Assembly: GCF_900101475.1 (NCBI RefSeq)
Contig: NZ_FMZV01000001.1
Coordinates: 248,001 to 312,000 of the forward strand
Source: Ruegeria marina
Lineage (GTDB): Bacteria; Pseudomonadota; Alphaproteobacteria; Rhodobacterales; Rhodobacteraceae
DNA: 64,000 bases
Direction: 5' to 3'
Under the pieces are notes generated by a model, which saw only the letters and a program-made list of their open reading frames with translations, was not told the origin of the DNA and made no database searches. Below, one piece after another: positions 1-7,262 of this stretch. The translations under genes and the position numbers were made by a program. The stretch's first letter is position 1. Each line of letters begins with the position of its first letter.

Positions 1-1
1 C

Positions 2-790
2 CCGCTCAGCATCGAGGATATCGACCTCGACAGCCTCGCCGCGGTGGTGAACTCGGATACAGAGAACGGTATCGTCAAGACGGTCAGCGACAGCACCAAC
101 AGCGGCGACGGCTATGGCGAGGAAGAGCATGAAGATGACGAGTGCGCCTTCCTCATCGAGGGGCCGGTCAATACCGAAGTGGTACTGACCCAGCTGGAGA
201 ACGGCGATATCCGGGTCGATCTGCAAGTGCTGGAGGGCGACGATCCGGACGCCACCGGACAGATCGGCGATATCAACGGATTGTTCTTCAACGTCGCCGA
301 TGACAGCCTCCTGAACGGCATGACCGTGACCGGCGACGATGTGACCGGATCGCAATTCGCGGCCGGGTCCGTGAACAATCTGGGCAACGGCGTCAACATG
401 CACGGTACGCAGGAAGGCGAGACGAGCGAGACCGCAAACGGGTTCGATGCCGGTATCGCGATCGGGCACACCGGTATCGGAGGAGGCGACGATATTCGCG
501 CCACCAGCTTTACCCTGTCACATCCCGACGGGCTGAGTCTCGAGGATTTCAGCGGCGAGTTCTTTGGCCTGCGGCTGACCTCGGTCGGAGACGAGGGCAG
601 CGACGACCGCGAAGACTCTCTGAAACTGATCGGCCAGTGCGAGGAGGAACCGCAACCGCCGATCTGCGACGACCAGTATTACCTGAACGATGTCATGGCG
701 CTGATGACCCAGCCCATGCATGACGAGTTGGCCTATGAAATGATGGCGAGCGAGCCGGTCGAAGAAATGGATCTGGTCGAAACCTATTGA
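2..790 (+). CDS. Acidic, probably exported protein, 3' part only
   Basis: The reading frame is open from the first bases of the window, so the true start lies upstream; 262 residues are visible. The segment is very rich in Asp, Glu, Gly and Asn and poor in Lys, the composition of secreted calcium-binding or surface proteins of marine bacteria. It contains repeated Gly-Asp stretches and four cysteines (one near visible residue 49, three clustered in the C-terminal third around CEEEPQPPICDD). No catalytic motif or complete RTX nonapeptide array is seen. It ends 14 bp before the convergent radical SAM gene. I do not recognise the family; a hemolysin-type or cadherin-like adhesin tail is possible but unproven. 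Confidence 0.6.
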   Translation, partial: PLSIEDIDLDSLAAVVNSDTENGIVKTVSDSTNSGDGYGEEEHEDDECAFLIEGPVNTEVVLTQLENGDIRVDLQVLEGDDPDATGQIGDINGLFFNVADDSLLNGMTVTGDDVTGSQFAAGSVNNLGNGVNMHGTQEGETSETANGFDAGIAIGHTGIGGGDDIRATSFTLSHPDGLSLEDFSGEFFGLRLTSVGDEGSDDREDSLKLIGQCEEEPQPPICDDQYYLNDVMALMTQPMHDELAYEMMASEPVEEMDLVETY

Positions 791-803
791 GTCCGCTGTC
801 CGG

Positions 804-1892
804 TCAGAACAGGCTGAGCTGATCGCCGGCCTGCGCCGGCACCCGGAACAGATCACATCTGAGGGCTGGCGCCTGCTGTGCCAGCCCTAGTCGCTTGCAA
901 GCGGTCCTGAACCGTTGCGCCATCATCTCGGCGTATTGCCCTTCACCGCGCATCCGGTGGCCCCAGCGCGGATCGTAATCGCGCCCGCCGTGCATCTCGC
1001 GCAGCCGCGTCATCACCTTGGCCGCGCGGTTCGGCACGTGTTCGGCCAGCCATTCCTGCCAGAGCTGCGACACCTCGCGCGGAAGGCGCAGCATGATCCA
1101 GCTGGCCGTGTCGGCGCCCGCCTCGGCCCCGGCGGCCAGCAGCGCCTCCATCTCGTGATCGGTAAGCCCCGGCACCAACGGCGAGGTCATCAGCCGAACC
1201 GGAACCCCGGCATCGGTCAGTACACGGATCATCGCCAGACGCCTCTTCGGCGCGGGCGCCCGCGGCTCCATCCGCCGCGACAGATCGGCGTCGAGCGTTG
1301 TCAGCGAGATGCCTACGCGCACCAGCCCGCGCGCCGCCATCGGAGCCAGGATGTCCAGATCCCGTTCGATCAGCGCGCCCTTGGTCACGATGGCCACCGG
1401 GTGACCGAAATCGGCGAGAACTTCCAGGCAGGCGCGGGTGATCCTGTGGGTTTTCTCGATCGGTTGATAGGGGTCGGTATTGGTGCCAATGGCGATCGGG
1501 GCGACCTTGTAGCGGCGCGCGCTCAGTTCCGACCGCAGCACATCGACCGCATTGGGCCGCGCTACCAGGCGGGTTTCGAAATCGAGCCCCGGCGACAGTC
1601 CCAGATAGGCATGGGTCGGACGCGCGAAACAATAGACGCAGCCATGTTCACAGCCCCGATAGGGGTTGATCGACCGGTCGAAGGGCAGATCCGGCGAACG
1701 GTTGTAGGTGATCAGGCTGCGCGCGGTCTCAAACGCGACATCGGTCCGGAGCAGCGGCAAGTCCGGGTCGTTGTCCCATCCATCGGATTCGCAGACCCGC
1801 CCATATCGTTCGAAACGCCCCACCTCGTTGCTGAGCGCGCCACGGCCAAGCGTACGCATGCCGGGATTGAGGGAAGAATCTGGTCGCGTCAT
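804..1892 (-). CDS. PA0069/SplB-like radical SAM protein
   Basis: Predicted 362-residue radical SAM enzyme of the COG1533 (spore photoproduct lyase-like, PA0069) family. The SAM cluster motif CX3CX2C is seen as CEHGCVYC at residues 81-88 behind the family signature SINPYRGC. A radical SAM barrel follows (GTNTDPYQPIEKTHRITR, then the SLTTLDADLSRRMEPRAP segment). Members are inferred to act on DNA or related photoproducts, but the substrate of this subfamily is not established. I chose the ATG at 1892 because the family N-terminus MTRPDSSLNPGMRTLGRGA fits; in-frame ATGs further upstream exist. A triple GAAC repeat with LexA spacing lies directly upstream of this start, suggesting SOS control. 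The gene stands alone, convergent with the acidic protein gene. Confidence 0.9.
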   Translation of the reverse strand: MTRPDSSLNPGMRTLGRGALSNEVGRFERYGRVCESDGWDNDPDLPLLRTDVAFETARSLITYNRSPDLPFDRSINPYRGCEHGCVYCFARPTHAYLGLSPGLDFETRLVARPNAVDVLRSELSARRYKVAPIAIGTNTDPYQPIEKTHRITRACLEVLADFGHPVAIVTKGALIERDLDILAPMAARGLVRVGISLTTLDADLSRRMEPRAPAPKRRLAMIRVLTDAGVPVRLMTSPLVPGLTDHEMEALLAAGAEAGADTASWIMLRLPREVSQLWQEWLAEHVPNRAAKVMTRLREMHGGRDYDPRWGHRMRGEGQYAEMMAQRFRTACKRLGLAQQAPALRCDLFRVPAQAGDQLSLF

Positions 1893-1893
1893 G

Positions 1894-1919
1894 GAACATG
1901 AATAGAACATTTTGCGAAC
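1894..1919 (-). promoter_or_regulatory. Triple LexA-type box (GAAC-N7-GAAC-N7-GAAC)
   Basis: Three perfect GAAC tetramers begin at 1894, 1905 and 1916, each 11 bp apart; a fourth degenerate copy (AAGC) follows at 1927. Read on the minus strand this is GTTC-N7-GTTC-N7-GTTC, the direct-repeat operator known for LexA of Rhodobacter and other alphaproteobacteria. It sits 2-27 bp upstream of the radical SAM start codon, where bound repressor would block the transcription or translation start region. The match is exact in sequence; LexA binding itself is inferred. Confidence 0.75.
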
Positions 1920-2042
1920 ATTGCGCAAGCACGGGATCAGCCCGATCAAGTCCCGAAAGCACCGCGGCGGACCGGATCATGCGCCCTGTCCATGATCATT
2001 CTGCGAATTACTCATTTTTATTCGGGGGATTTCCTTTCTATA

Positions 2043-2071
2043 GGTCGGTTGCAACACCGCCCATGTCGCAA
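2043..2071 (+). promoter_or_regulatory. Candidate operator upstream of corrinoid protein gene
   Basis: The stretch holds an inverted repeat TTGCAACA-N7-TGTCGCAA (2049-2071, one mismatch in eight). It can also be read as two direct half-sites, GGTCGG at 2043 and TGTCGC at 2064, 21 bp apart. The 3' edge of the second half-site is 86 bp before the start codon. A similar pair of TGTCGC half-sites, 22 bp apart, lies 92 bp upstream of the MttB-like gene at 50910-50937. The two promoters also share the octamer CATGTCGC. Site function is inferred. Confidence 0.4.
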
Positions 2072-2155
2072 TCGACGCAGTCGAAAAGTGACCCTTGGGC
2101 AAAAAGGGGAAAAGTATCCGGGGCAGCCCCCCACCAACGCTCAAGGAATCGCGCC

Positions 2156-2854
2156 ATGTCGGAAGAAGAAGACATCATCCTGTCGGAACTCGACGACGAA
2201 GAACTCGTCCAGCAGATGTTCGACGACCTCTACGACGGTCTGAAGGAAGAGATCGAGGAGGGCGTGAACATCCTGCTCGAACGCGGCTGGGCGCCCTACC
2301 GCGTCCTTACCGAGGCACTGGTGGGCGGCATGACCATCGTCGGCGCCGACTTCCGAGACGGCATCCTGTTCGTGCCCGAAGTGCTGCTGGCCGCCAACGC
2401 GATGAAGGGCGGCATGGCCATCCTGAAACCGCTCTTGGCCGAAACCGGTGCCCCGCGCGTGGGCAAGATGGTGATTGGCACCGTCAAGGGCGACATCCAC
2501 GACATCGGCAAGAACCTTGTGTCGATGATGATGGAAGGCGCAGGCTTCGAAGTGGTCGATCTGGGCATCAACAACCCGGTCGAGAACTACATGGACGCGC
2601 TGGAGCGGGAACAGCCCGACATCCTGGGCATGTCTGCGCTGCTGACCACCACCATGCCCTACATGAAGGTGGTGATCGACACGCTGGTCGAAAAAGGCGT
2701 GCGCGATGATTACATCGTCCTGGTCGGCGGCGCGCCGCTGAACGAGGAATTCGGCAAGGCGATCGGCGCCGACGCCTATTGCCGCGACGCGGCCGTGGCA
2801 GTGGAAACCGCCAAGGATTGGGTTGGTCGCAAGCACAACCGCATGGCCGTCTGA
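2156..2854 (+). CDS. Corrinoid (B12-binding) methyl-carrier protein, MtbC/MttC type
   Basis: A 232-residue two-domain methyl carrier. Residues 10-95 form the helical cap domain (B12-binding 2), and residues about 100-225 the Rossmann-like cobalamin domain. The signature DIHDIGKN at 113-120 supplies the lower axial histidine, His115; further motifs are SALLTTTMPYMK and the GGAPL glycine turn. Family members accept a methyl group from methylated amines through an MttB/MtmB-type enzyme and pass it towards tetrahydrofolate. The ATG at 2156 was chosen because it has AAGGA 9 bp upstream and opens at the conserved acidic N-terminus; the frame stays open upstream but without family sequence. It is followed by a DUF1638 gene, a pairing typical of roseobacters, and a candidate operator lies upstream. 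The matching MttB-like gene is at 49.3-50.8 kb. Confidence 0.92.
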   Translation: MSEEEDIILSELDDEELVQQMFDDLYDGLKEEIEEGVNILLERGWAPYRVLTEALVGGMTIVGADFRDGILFVPEVLLAANAMKGGMAILKPLLAETGAPRVGKMVIGTVKGDIHDIGKNLVSMMMEGAGFEVVDLGINNPVENYMDALEREQPDILGMSALLTTTMPYMKVVIDTLVEKGVRDDYIVLVGGAPLNEEFGKAIGADAYCRDAAVAVETAKDWVGRKHNRMAV

Positions 2855-2878
2855 GCCGACAGGGCAACCGTACAAGGC

Positions 2879-2904
2879 CGGGGCCACCCTTGCGGGTGGC
2901 CTCG
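2879..2904 (+). other. Intercistronic GC-rich hairpin
   Basis: GGCCACCC-TTGC-GGGTGGCC forms a perfect 8-bp stem (2882-2901), extendable by three pairs including a G-T wobble. It lies 25 bp after the corrinoid stop codon and has no T-run, so it is more likely an RNA-stability or attenuation element between the corrinoid and DUF1638 cistrons than a strong terminator. Confidence 0.45.
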
Positions 2905-3036
2905 CGCGTTCCGGGAGCTGGCGTTTCGCACGGCGCCCGGCCCCGGTGTCGGAACTTTCATGCGCCATGTCGGCCAGGGGCTTGCCCCCGGCCTGTAATG
3001 CACCATTCTCAGGGTCCAGACATGGACGGAACCGCG

Positions 3037-3711
3037 ATGACCGATACCAGCCCCCTGCCCGACGACGACGCGCTGACCCGCGACGGGCTCGACCTGCGCA
3101 GTGGCCAGGCGCGTATCCTGCTGATCGCCTGCGGCGCTCTGGCGCGCGAGATCCTGGACCTGCGCGACCGCAACGGTTGGTCGCACATGGACCTGACCTG
3201 CCTGCCGGCCATCCTGCATGTTCACCCCGACCGGATCACTGCCGCCGTAGAGGAGGCAGTCGCCAAACACCGGGCGCGCTATGCCCGCATCTATGTCGTC
3301 TATGCCGATTGCGGCACCGGCGGGTTGCTGGAACAGGCCTGCGCGCGGCTCGGGGTCGAGATGGTGAAGGGGCCGCATTGCTATTCCTTCTTCGAGGGCA
3401 ACGATCGCTTCGCCGAGATCGCGGAACAGGAGTTCACCGCCTTCTACCTGACCGATTTCCTGGTGCGCCAGTTCGATGCCTTCGTGTGGAAACCGATGGG
3501 CTTCGACCGCCACCCCGAACTGATCCCGATGATGTTCGGCAATTACACCAAGCTGATCTACCAGGCCCAGACCGACGACCCGGCCCTGACCGCCAAGGCG
3601 CGCGCCTGCGCCGACCGGCTCGGCCTCGCCTTCGAGCGGCGATTCACCGGCTATGGCGATCTTGAGACAACACTGACCGATTGGGCCAGGCCGCCAACTT
3701 CGACCGCCTGA
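3037..3711 (+). CDS. DUF1638 protein, corrinoid methyltransferase partner
   Basis: Predicted 224-residue soluble protein of the DUF1638 family. Family features visible are the ILLIACGALAREI strand-turn near residues 28-40, VVYADCGTGGLLEQ with a cysteine near residue 91, HCYSFFEGND, and an aromatic helix EFTAFYLTDFLVRQFD. DUF1638 genes commonly sit beside corrinoid proteins and MttB or methyl-THF genes. A role in corrinoid-dependent one-carbon transfer is inferred from this context; the reaction is unknown. ATG 3037 has GGA 6 bp upstream; ATG 3022, five codons earlier, is an alternative. It lies 182 bp after the corrinoid gene, with a hairpin between, and a terminator follows. Confidence 0.85.
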   Translation: MTDTSPLPDDDALTRDGLDLRSGQARILLIACGALAREILDLRDRNGWSHMDLTCLPAILHVHPDRITAAVEEAVAKHRARYARIYVVYADCGTGGLLEQACARLGVEMVKGPHCYSFFEGNDRFAEIAEQEFTAFYLTDFLVRQFDAFVWKPMGFDRHPELIPMMFGNYTKLIYQAQTDDPALTAKARACADRLGLAFERRFTGYGDLETTLTDWARPPTSTA

Positions 3712-3737
3712 CCGCATCCCGAACGATAATCCGGCAG

Positions 3738-3770
3738 CCGGCCGAGGCATCCCCCGGCCGGTTCCTTTTT
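3738..3770 (+). terminator. Rho-independent terminator after DUF1638 gene
   Basis: CCGGCCGAGG and CCCCGGCCGG pair around a four-base loop (stem with one mismatch), followed by TTCCTTTTT. It lies just past the DUF1638 stop and abuts the stop codon of the convergent bdhA at 3773. Confidence 0.7.
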
Positions 3771-3772
3771 GA

Positions 3773-4546
3773 TTACAGCGCGGTCCAGCCGCCATCGACG
3801 CTGATCGTGGTGCCGGTGATCTGCGCCGCCGCATCCGAGCACAGAAACACCGCAGTGCCACCCAGCTGTTCGACAGTGGCGAATTCCTTGGACGGCTGGC
3901 GTTCCAGCATGACTTTCTTGATCACCTCGTCACGTCCCATGTTGTATTTGGCCATCGTGTCGGGGATCTGAGCCTCGACCAGCGGCGTCAGGACATAGCC
4001 CGGGCAGATGGCATTGCAGGTGATCGGTTCCTGCGCGGTTTCCAGCGCCACGGTCTTTGTCATCCCCACGATGCCATGCTTGGCCGCGACATAGGCCGCC
4101 TTGAAAGGAGAGGCCGTCAGACCATGTGCGGAGGCGATGTTGACGATCCGCCCCCAGCCCGCAGCCCGCATCATCGGCAGCGCCGCAGCGGTGGTGTGAA
4201 ACGCCGAATTCAGGTTGATCGCGATGATCGCATCCCATTTCTCGACCGGAAACTCGTCGATCGGCGACACATGCTGGATACCGGCATTGTTCACAAGGAT
4301 ATCGCAGACCCCTGCCTGCGCGATGAGATTACGGCACTCCTCGCCCTTGGACATGTCGGCCTGGATATACCGCACCGCAACTCCGAACTCGCCCGCGAGC
4401 TGCGCGGCCAGCGCGTGATCTTCATCCCGGTCGGTGAACGAATTCAGCACGACGTCCGCTCCCGCACGCGCCAGTTCCCTTGCAATGCCAAGGCCGATAC
4501 CGGAGTTGGAGCCGGTAACGATAGCGGTCTTTCCCTTCAGCGACAT
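3773..4546 (-). CDS. bdhA: 3-hydroxybutyrate dehydrogenase (SDR family)
   Basis: A 257-residue classical short-chain dehydrogenase expected to interconvert (R)-3-hydroxybutyrate and acetoacetate with NAD, linking polyhydroxybutyrate breakdown to acetoacetyl-CoA. The cofactor loop TGSNSGIG is at 11-18, NNAG at 86-89, and the catalytic Ser139, Tyr152 and Lys156 lie in NIASAHG and YVAAKHG. The segments IQHVSPIDEFPVEKWD and CPGYVLTPLVEAQIPD are characteristic of bacterial BDH rather than of general SDRs. ATG 4546 is preceded by AGAGGG on the minus strand. The gene is monocistronic in appearance, convergent with the DUF1638 gene, and a candidate small RNA with its own terminator lies upstream on the same strand. 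Confidence 0.93.
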   Translation of the reverse strand: MSLKGKTAIVTGSNSGIGLGIARELARAGADVVLNSFTDRDEDHALAAQLAGEFGVAVRYIQADMSKGEECRNLIAQAGVCDILVNNAGIQHVSPIDEFPVEKWDAIIAINLNSAFHTTAAALPMMRAAGWGRIVNIASAHGLTASPFKAAYVAAKHGIVGMTKTVALETAQEPITCNAICPGYVLTPLVEAQIPDTMAKYNMGRDEVIKKVMLERQPSKEFATVEQLGGTAVFLCSDAAAQITGTTISVDGGWTAL

Positions 4547-4676
4547 GTCTTGCCCTCTCTTGAAATGTCCGTCGCGCGGAACCCTGCCATGCTGCACTTG
4601 CAAAGGGAACGGCAAAACGCGCGGCCTCGTTTCCCTGGAAGGTTTTGCTGAAGCCGAAATCCATTACCGGCAAACC

Positions 4677-4706
4677 AAAAAAAAACGCCCGCGCAAGGCG
4701 GGCGTT
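4677..4706 (-). terminator. Strong Rho-independent terminator, minus strand
   Basis: AACGCCCGC and GCGGGCGTT form a perfect 9-bp stem with a five-base loop; read on the minus strand it runs directly into nine consecutive T. On the plus strand no T-run follows, so it serves leftward transcription. It lies between bdhA and the divergent YejA-like gene. Confidence 0.85.
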
Positions 4707-4753
4707 AAGTTATTGAGGCAGGTTTCATACAGGCAAGAAACCTATCGAGCAGT
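4677..4753 (-). ncRNA. Candidate small RNA (about 77 nt) with strong terminator
   Basis: A perfect terminator on the minus strand (4706-4677) has no protein gene feeding into it: the next gene upstream on that strand is not for many kilobases. About 75 bp before its end is a promoter-like TTGGAT-17-TATAAA. The implied transcript runs from about 4753 to 4677. It contains a seven-codon frame, MKPASIT, at 4728-4705 whose stop codon touches the terminator stem, so it could also be a leader peptide. The existence of the transcript is inferred from these signals only. Confidence 0.45.
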
Positions 4754-4759
4754 GACCCC

Positions 4760-4788
4760 TTTATAAGCAATTCCGTGCTCGCATCCAA
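4760..4788 (-). promoter_or_regulatory. Promoter-like element for the candidate small RNA
   Basis: On the minus strand TTGGAT (4788-4783) and TATAAA (4765-4760) are separated by exactly 17 bp. The -10 matches the consensus at five of six bases and the -35 at three of six. Expected start is near 4753. Confidence 0.4.
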
Positions 4789-4797
4789 GCTAAAAGT

Positions 4798-4826
4798 TTG
4801 AAAATACGTGAATCCGTCGTTAGGGT
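4798..4826 (+). promoter_or_regulatory. Possible promoter of the YejA-like gene
   Basis: TTGAAA (4798-4803) and TAGGGT (4821-4826) are spaced by 17 bp and lie 42 bp before the GTG start at 4868. The -10 is weak (three of six), so this is tentative. Confidence 0.3.
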
Positions 4827-4867
4827 GATGACCAAGAAAATAAGGCCCGAGCAGGATTGTTGCGCAA

Positions 4868-6682
4868 GTGCGACTAGATTTTTTCTGTACTTTCCGCCGG
4901 CTGACGGCGGGAATCGTCCTCGTTCTGACCGCAGGCAACGCCGCGGCAGATTCGCGACATGCCATAGCTATGTATGGTGAACCGGCCTTGCCACCGGATT
5001 TTGTGTCTTTGCCCTATGCTAATCCGGACGCCCCAAAGGGTGGCCGCATCGTGTTCGGGAACACCGGGGGCTTCGACAGCCTCAATCCCTTTGCCCAGAA
5101 AGGCACGGTTCCCTGGCAGATGCAGTTCTGGTCCTACGAGAGCCTGATGGGCCGCAGTTGGGACGAACCGTTCACCCTTTACGGCCTCCTTGCCGAATCG
5201 GTCGAGACACCTGCAGACCGTTCCTGGGTGGAATTCACCCTGCGGCCCGAGGCCCGATTCTCGGACGGAAGCCCTGTCACGGTCGAGGATGTGATCTGGT
5301 CCTACCGGACGCTCGGCACCGAAGGACACCTGCGCTATCGCGGGTTCTGGTCGCGCATAGCGGCGATCGAGGCGACCGGGCCGCGCAGCGTGCGCATCAC
5401 CTTTGCCGATGACGACCGGGAGCTCGCCATGCTGGCCGGTTTGCGCCCAATTCTGAAAAAGGCGCAATGGGACGGGCGCAGCCTGGCCGAGGGCGACATT
5501 CACGATATCCCGATCGGCACCGGTCCCTATGTCGTGTCCGCCTACGAACCGGGCCGTTATGTCACTTTTTCCCGGAACGCCGACTACTGGGGCCGCGATA
5601 TCGGGTTCCGGCGCGGCACGATGAATTTCGACGAGATGCGGATCGACTTCTTCGGCGACCAGTCGGTGCTGTTCGAAGCCTTCAAGGCGGGCGAGATCAG
5701 TGCGGTACGCGAGTTCAACGCGCAAAAATGGGACAGTGTCTACAATTTCCCGGCCGTCCAACGCGGCGATGTCCTCAAGACCGAGATCGTGCACGGTAAA
5801 CCGTCAGGCATGACCGGTTTCGTGATCAATACCCGCCGCGCGCCATTTGATGACTGGCGGGTACGCGAGGCGCTGATGCTCGCCTTCAACTTCGAATACA
5901 TCAACGACACGGTGACCGGCGGTGCCATGGGGCGGATCACCTCCTATTTCTCGGGCACCGATCTGGCCTATCGCCCCGGCCCAGCCAGCGGGGCCGTCGC
6001 CGCCTTGCTGGCCCCGTATGTCCACGATCTGCCGCCGGGCACGATCGAGGGTTACAACCTGCCGCAAGGCGACGGCACGGCCCGAAACCGGAGCAATCTG
6101 CGCAAGGCCGCCGACCTGTTGGCCGAGGCCGGTTTTGGCATCCGGGATGGCGAACTCTTTGGCCCGGATGGCAATCGCTTTGCGTTCCGCTTCCTGATCC
6201 GCCAGGGCGACACCGATATGCAGACGGTGATCGAGATCTACACTCGCGCACTGGCGCGGCTGGGCATTCTCGCGACGACCGATAAGGTCGACAACGCCCA
6301 GTACACCGCCCGAATCGCCGAGCTGGATTTCGACCTGACCCCGTTCCGACGTGACCTGTCCCTGTCGCCGGGCAATGAACAGCGGCTGTATTGGGGTTCG
6401 GAGACCGCTGACCAGCCCGGCACCCGCAATCTGATGGGTGCGAACCTGCCGGCCATCGACGCGATGATCGACGCCATGCTGTCCGCCCGCAGCCAGGACG
6501 AACTGATCGCCGCCACCCGTGCGCTCGACCGCATTCTGACCGCCGGGCGCTACGTGATCCCGATCTGGAATTTCGACGTTGGCCGTATCGCCCATGTCCG
6601 GCAGATGCGGCATCCGGACTATACGCCGATCTATGGCGACGGGCCGCAGTACATGCCGGATGTCTGGTGGTACCGGGATTGA
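4868..6682 (+). CDS. Extracellular solute-binding protein family 5, YejA-like
   Basis: A 604-residue periplasmic binding protein for peptides or similar solutes. The GTG start gives a clean Sec signal peptide: FRRLTAGIVLVLTAGNAAA followed by cleavage near residue 27. The mature N-terminus HAIAMYGEPALPPDF and the segment SLPYANPDAPKGG are hallmarks of the YejA/microcin C branch of SBP family 5. RFSDGSPVTVEDVIWSY is the usual family-5 signature. YejA proteins normally work with YejB, YejE and YejF, but no permease or ATPase gene follows here; the next 349 bp are non-coding. It may serve a transporter encoded elsewhere. Weak AGGA lies about 11 bp upstream of the start. Confidence 0.88.
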   Translation: MRLDFFCTFRRLTAGIVLVLTAGNAAADSRHAIAMYGEPALPPDFVSLPYANPDAPKGGRIVFGNTGGFDSLNPFAQKGTVPWQMQFWSYESLMGRSWDEPFTLYGLLAESVETPADRSWVEFTLRPEARFSDGSPVTVEDVIWSYRTLGTEGHLRYRGFWSRIAAIEATGPRSVRITFADDDRELAMLAGLRPILKKAQWDGRSLAEGDIHDIPIGTGPYVVSAYEPGRYVTFSRNADYWGRDIGFRRGTMNFDEMRIDFFGDQSVLFEAFKAGEISAVREFNAQKWDSVYNFPAVQRGDVLKTEIVHGKPSGMTGFVINTRRAPFDDWRVREALMLAFNFEYINDTVTGGAMGRITSYFSGTDLAYRPGPASGAVAALLAPYVHDLPPGTIEGYNLPQGDGTARNRSNLRKAADLLAEAGFGIRDGELFGPDGNRFAFRFLIRQGDTDMQTVIEIYTRALARLGILATTDKVDNAQYTARIAELDFDLTPFRRDLSLSPGNEQRLYWGSETADQPGTRNLMGANLPAIDAMIDAMLSARSQDELIAATRALDRILTAGRYVIPIWNFDVGRIAHVRQMRHPDYTPIYGDGPQYMPDVWWYRD

Positions 6683-7031
6683 CTCCCGATCCATATTTTC
6701 ACCTTTCTTGAAATATGTGATTTGCGAGGCCGCCTTCACCAACCCGGCGGTGGCCGTCGTGCACGGGTTCGCAGACACTCAGGCCGAGTTCTACCTCGGC
6801 CACCTTCCTATATTCATCCTCATGCAACTGATCGCCGTCGGCAACGGCCATGTGGTGCTGAACTGCCTGTCAGCCGGGGAACAGACCGGAGCACACCTTT
6901 TTCGCGAAATCTCCAAGGCACTTCGCCTTTTTGTCGTGCGGCGTTTTGCCCGGTGCTTGCTGAACCGTTACATTTCTACTCTGTCCCGCGGGGGGAGCAT
7001 TTCGCATGGGGCTCACAGAGGAATGCTCGAC
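6683..7031 (+). other. 349-bp region without a supported gene
   Basis: No convincing coding frame was found on either strand. It holds several inverted repeats: an AT-rich CATATTTTCA/TGAAATATG pair just after the YejA-like gene (about 6692-6718, one bulge), a perfect GGCCGAG-N6-CTCGGCC at 6782-6801, and a small terminator-like AAGGC-ACTTC-GCCTT followed by a short T-run at 6915-6932. The right part probably carries the promoter of the small gene at 7032. Confidence 0.4.
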
Positions 7032-7256
7032 ATGTTGACCTGGACAGACCTCACCCGTGACTGGGGTACTTCCTTCGCACGGGCGAAGGTCAGATTTCCC
7101 AACCTGCATGAACGCGACATGCCTTTTCTCAAGCTCGATCGTGCCCGCTTCGAAGCCTATCTGGCGGAAAGGCACAACCTGACGCTGGACGAGGCGCGCG
7201 AAGAGTTTGCCGATTTTCTCTATGTCGAAGCATTGAACCGCGAATGCGGAAAATGA
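7032..7256 (+). CDS. Small conserved-looking 74-residue protein
   Basis: Starts MLTWTDLTRDWG and ends EALNRECGK; no signal peptide or membrane segment. ATG 7032 is preceded by AGAGGA with nine-base spacing; an ATG three codons earlier overlaps that ribosome site. The pattern of Trp residues near the start, a central FPNLHERD, then FEAYLAERHNLTLDEA and an acidic helix resembles the layout of CsbD-type stress proteins, but identity is too low to assign the family. The stop codon is 6 bp from that of the convergent XRE-cupin regulator. Function unknown. Confidence 0.6.
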   Translation: MLTWTDLTRDWGTSFARAKVRFPNLHERDMPFLKLDRARFEAYLAERHNLTLDEAREEFADFLYVEALNRECGK

Positions 7257-7262
7257 AGATGC

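Noticed and set aside
1898-2155. N-terminal extension of the corrinoid protein frame
   Set aside because: The extra 86 codons have no family sequence and run through the LexA box and a likely promoter; the AAGGA-preceded ATG at 2156 is the better start.
6722-7031. Open frames in the gap after the YejA-like gene
   Set aside because: They lack ribosome sites, overlap each other in several frames and show no recognisable domain; hairpins in the same stretch fit a non-coding region.
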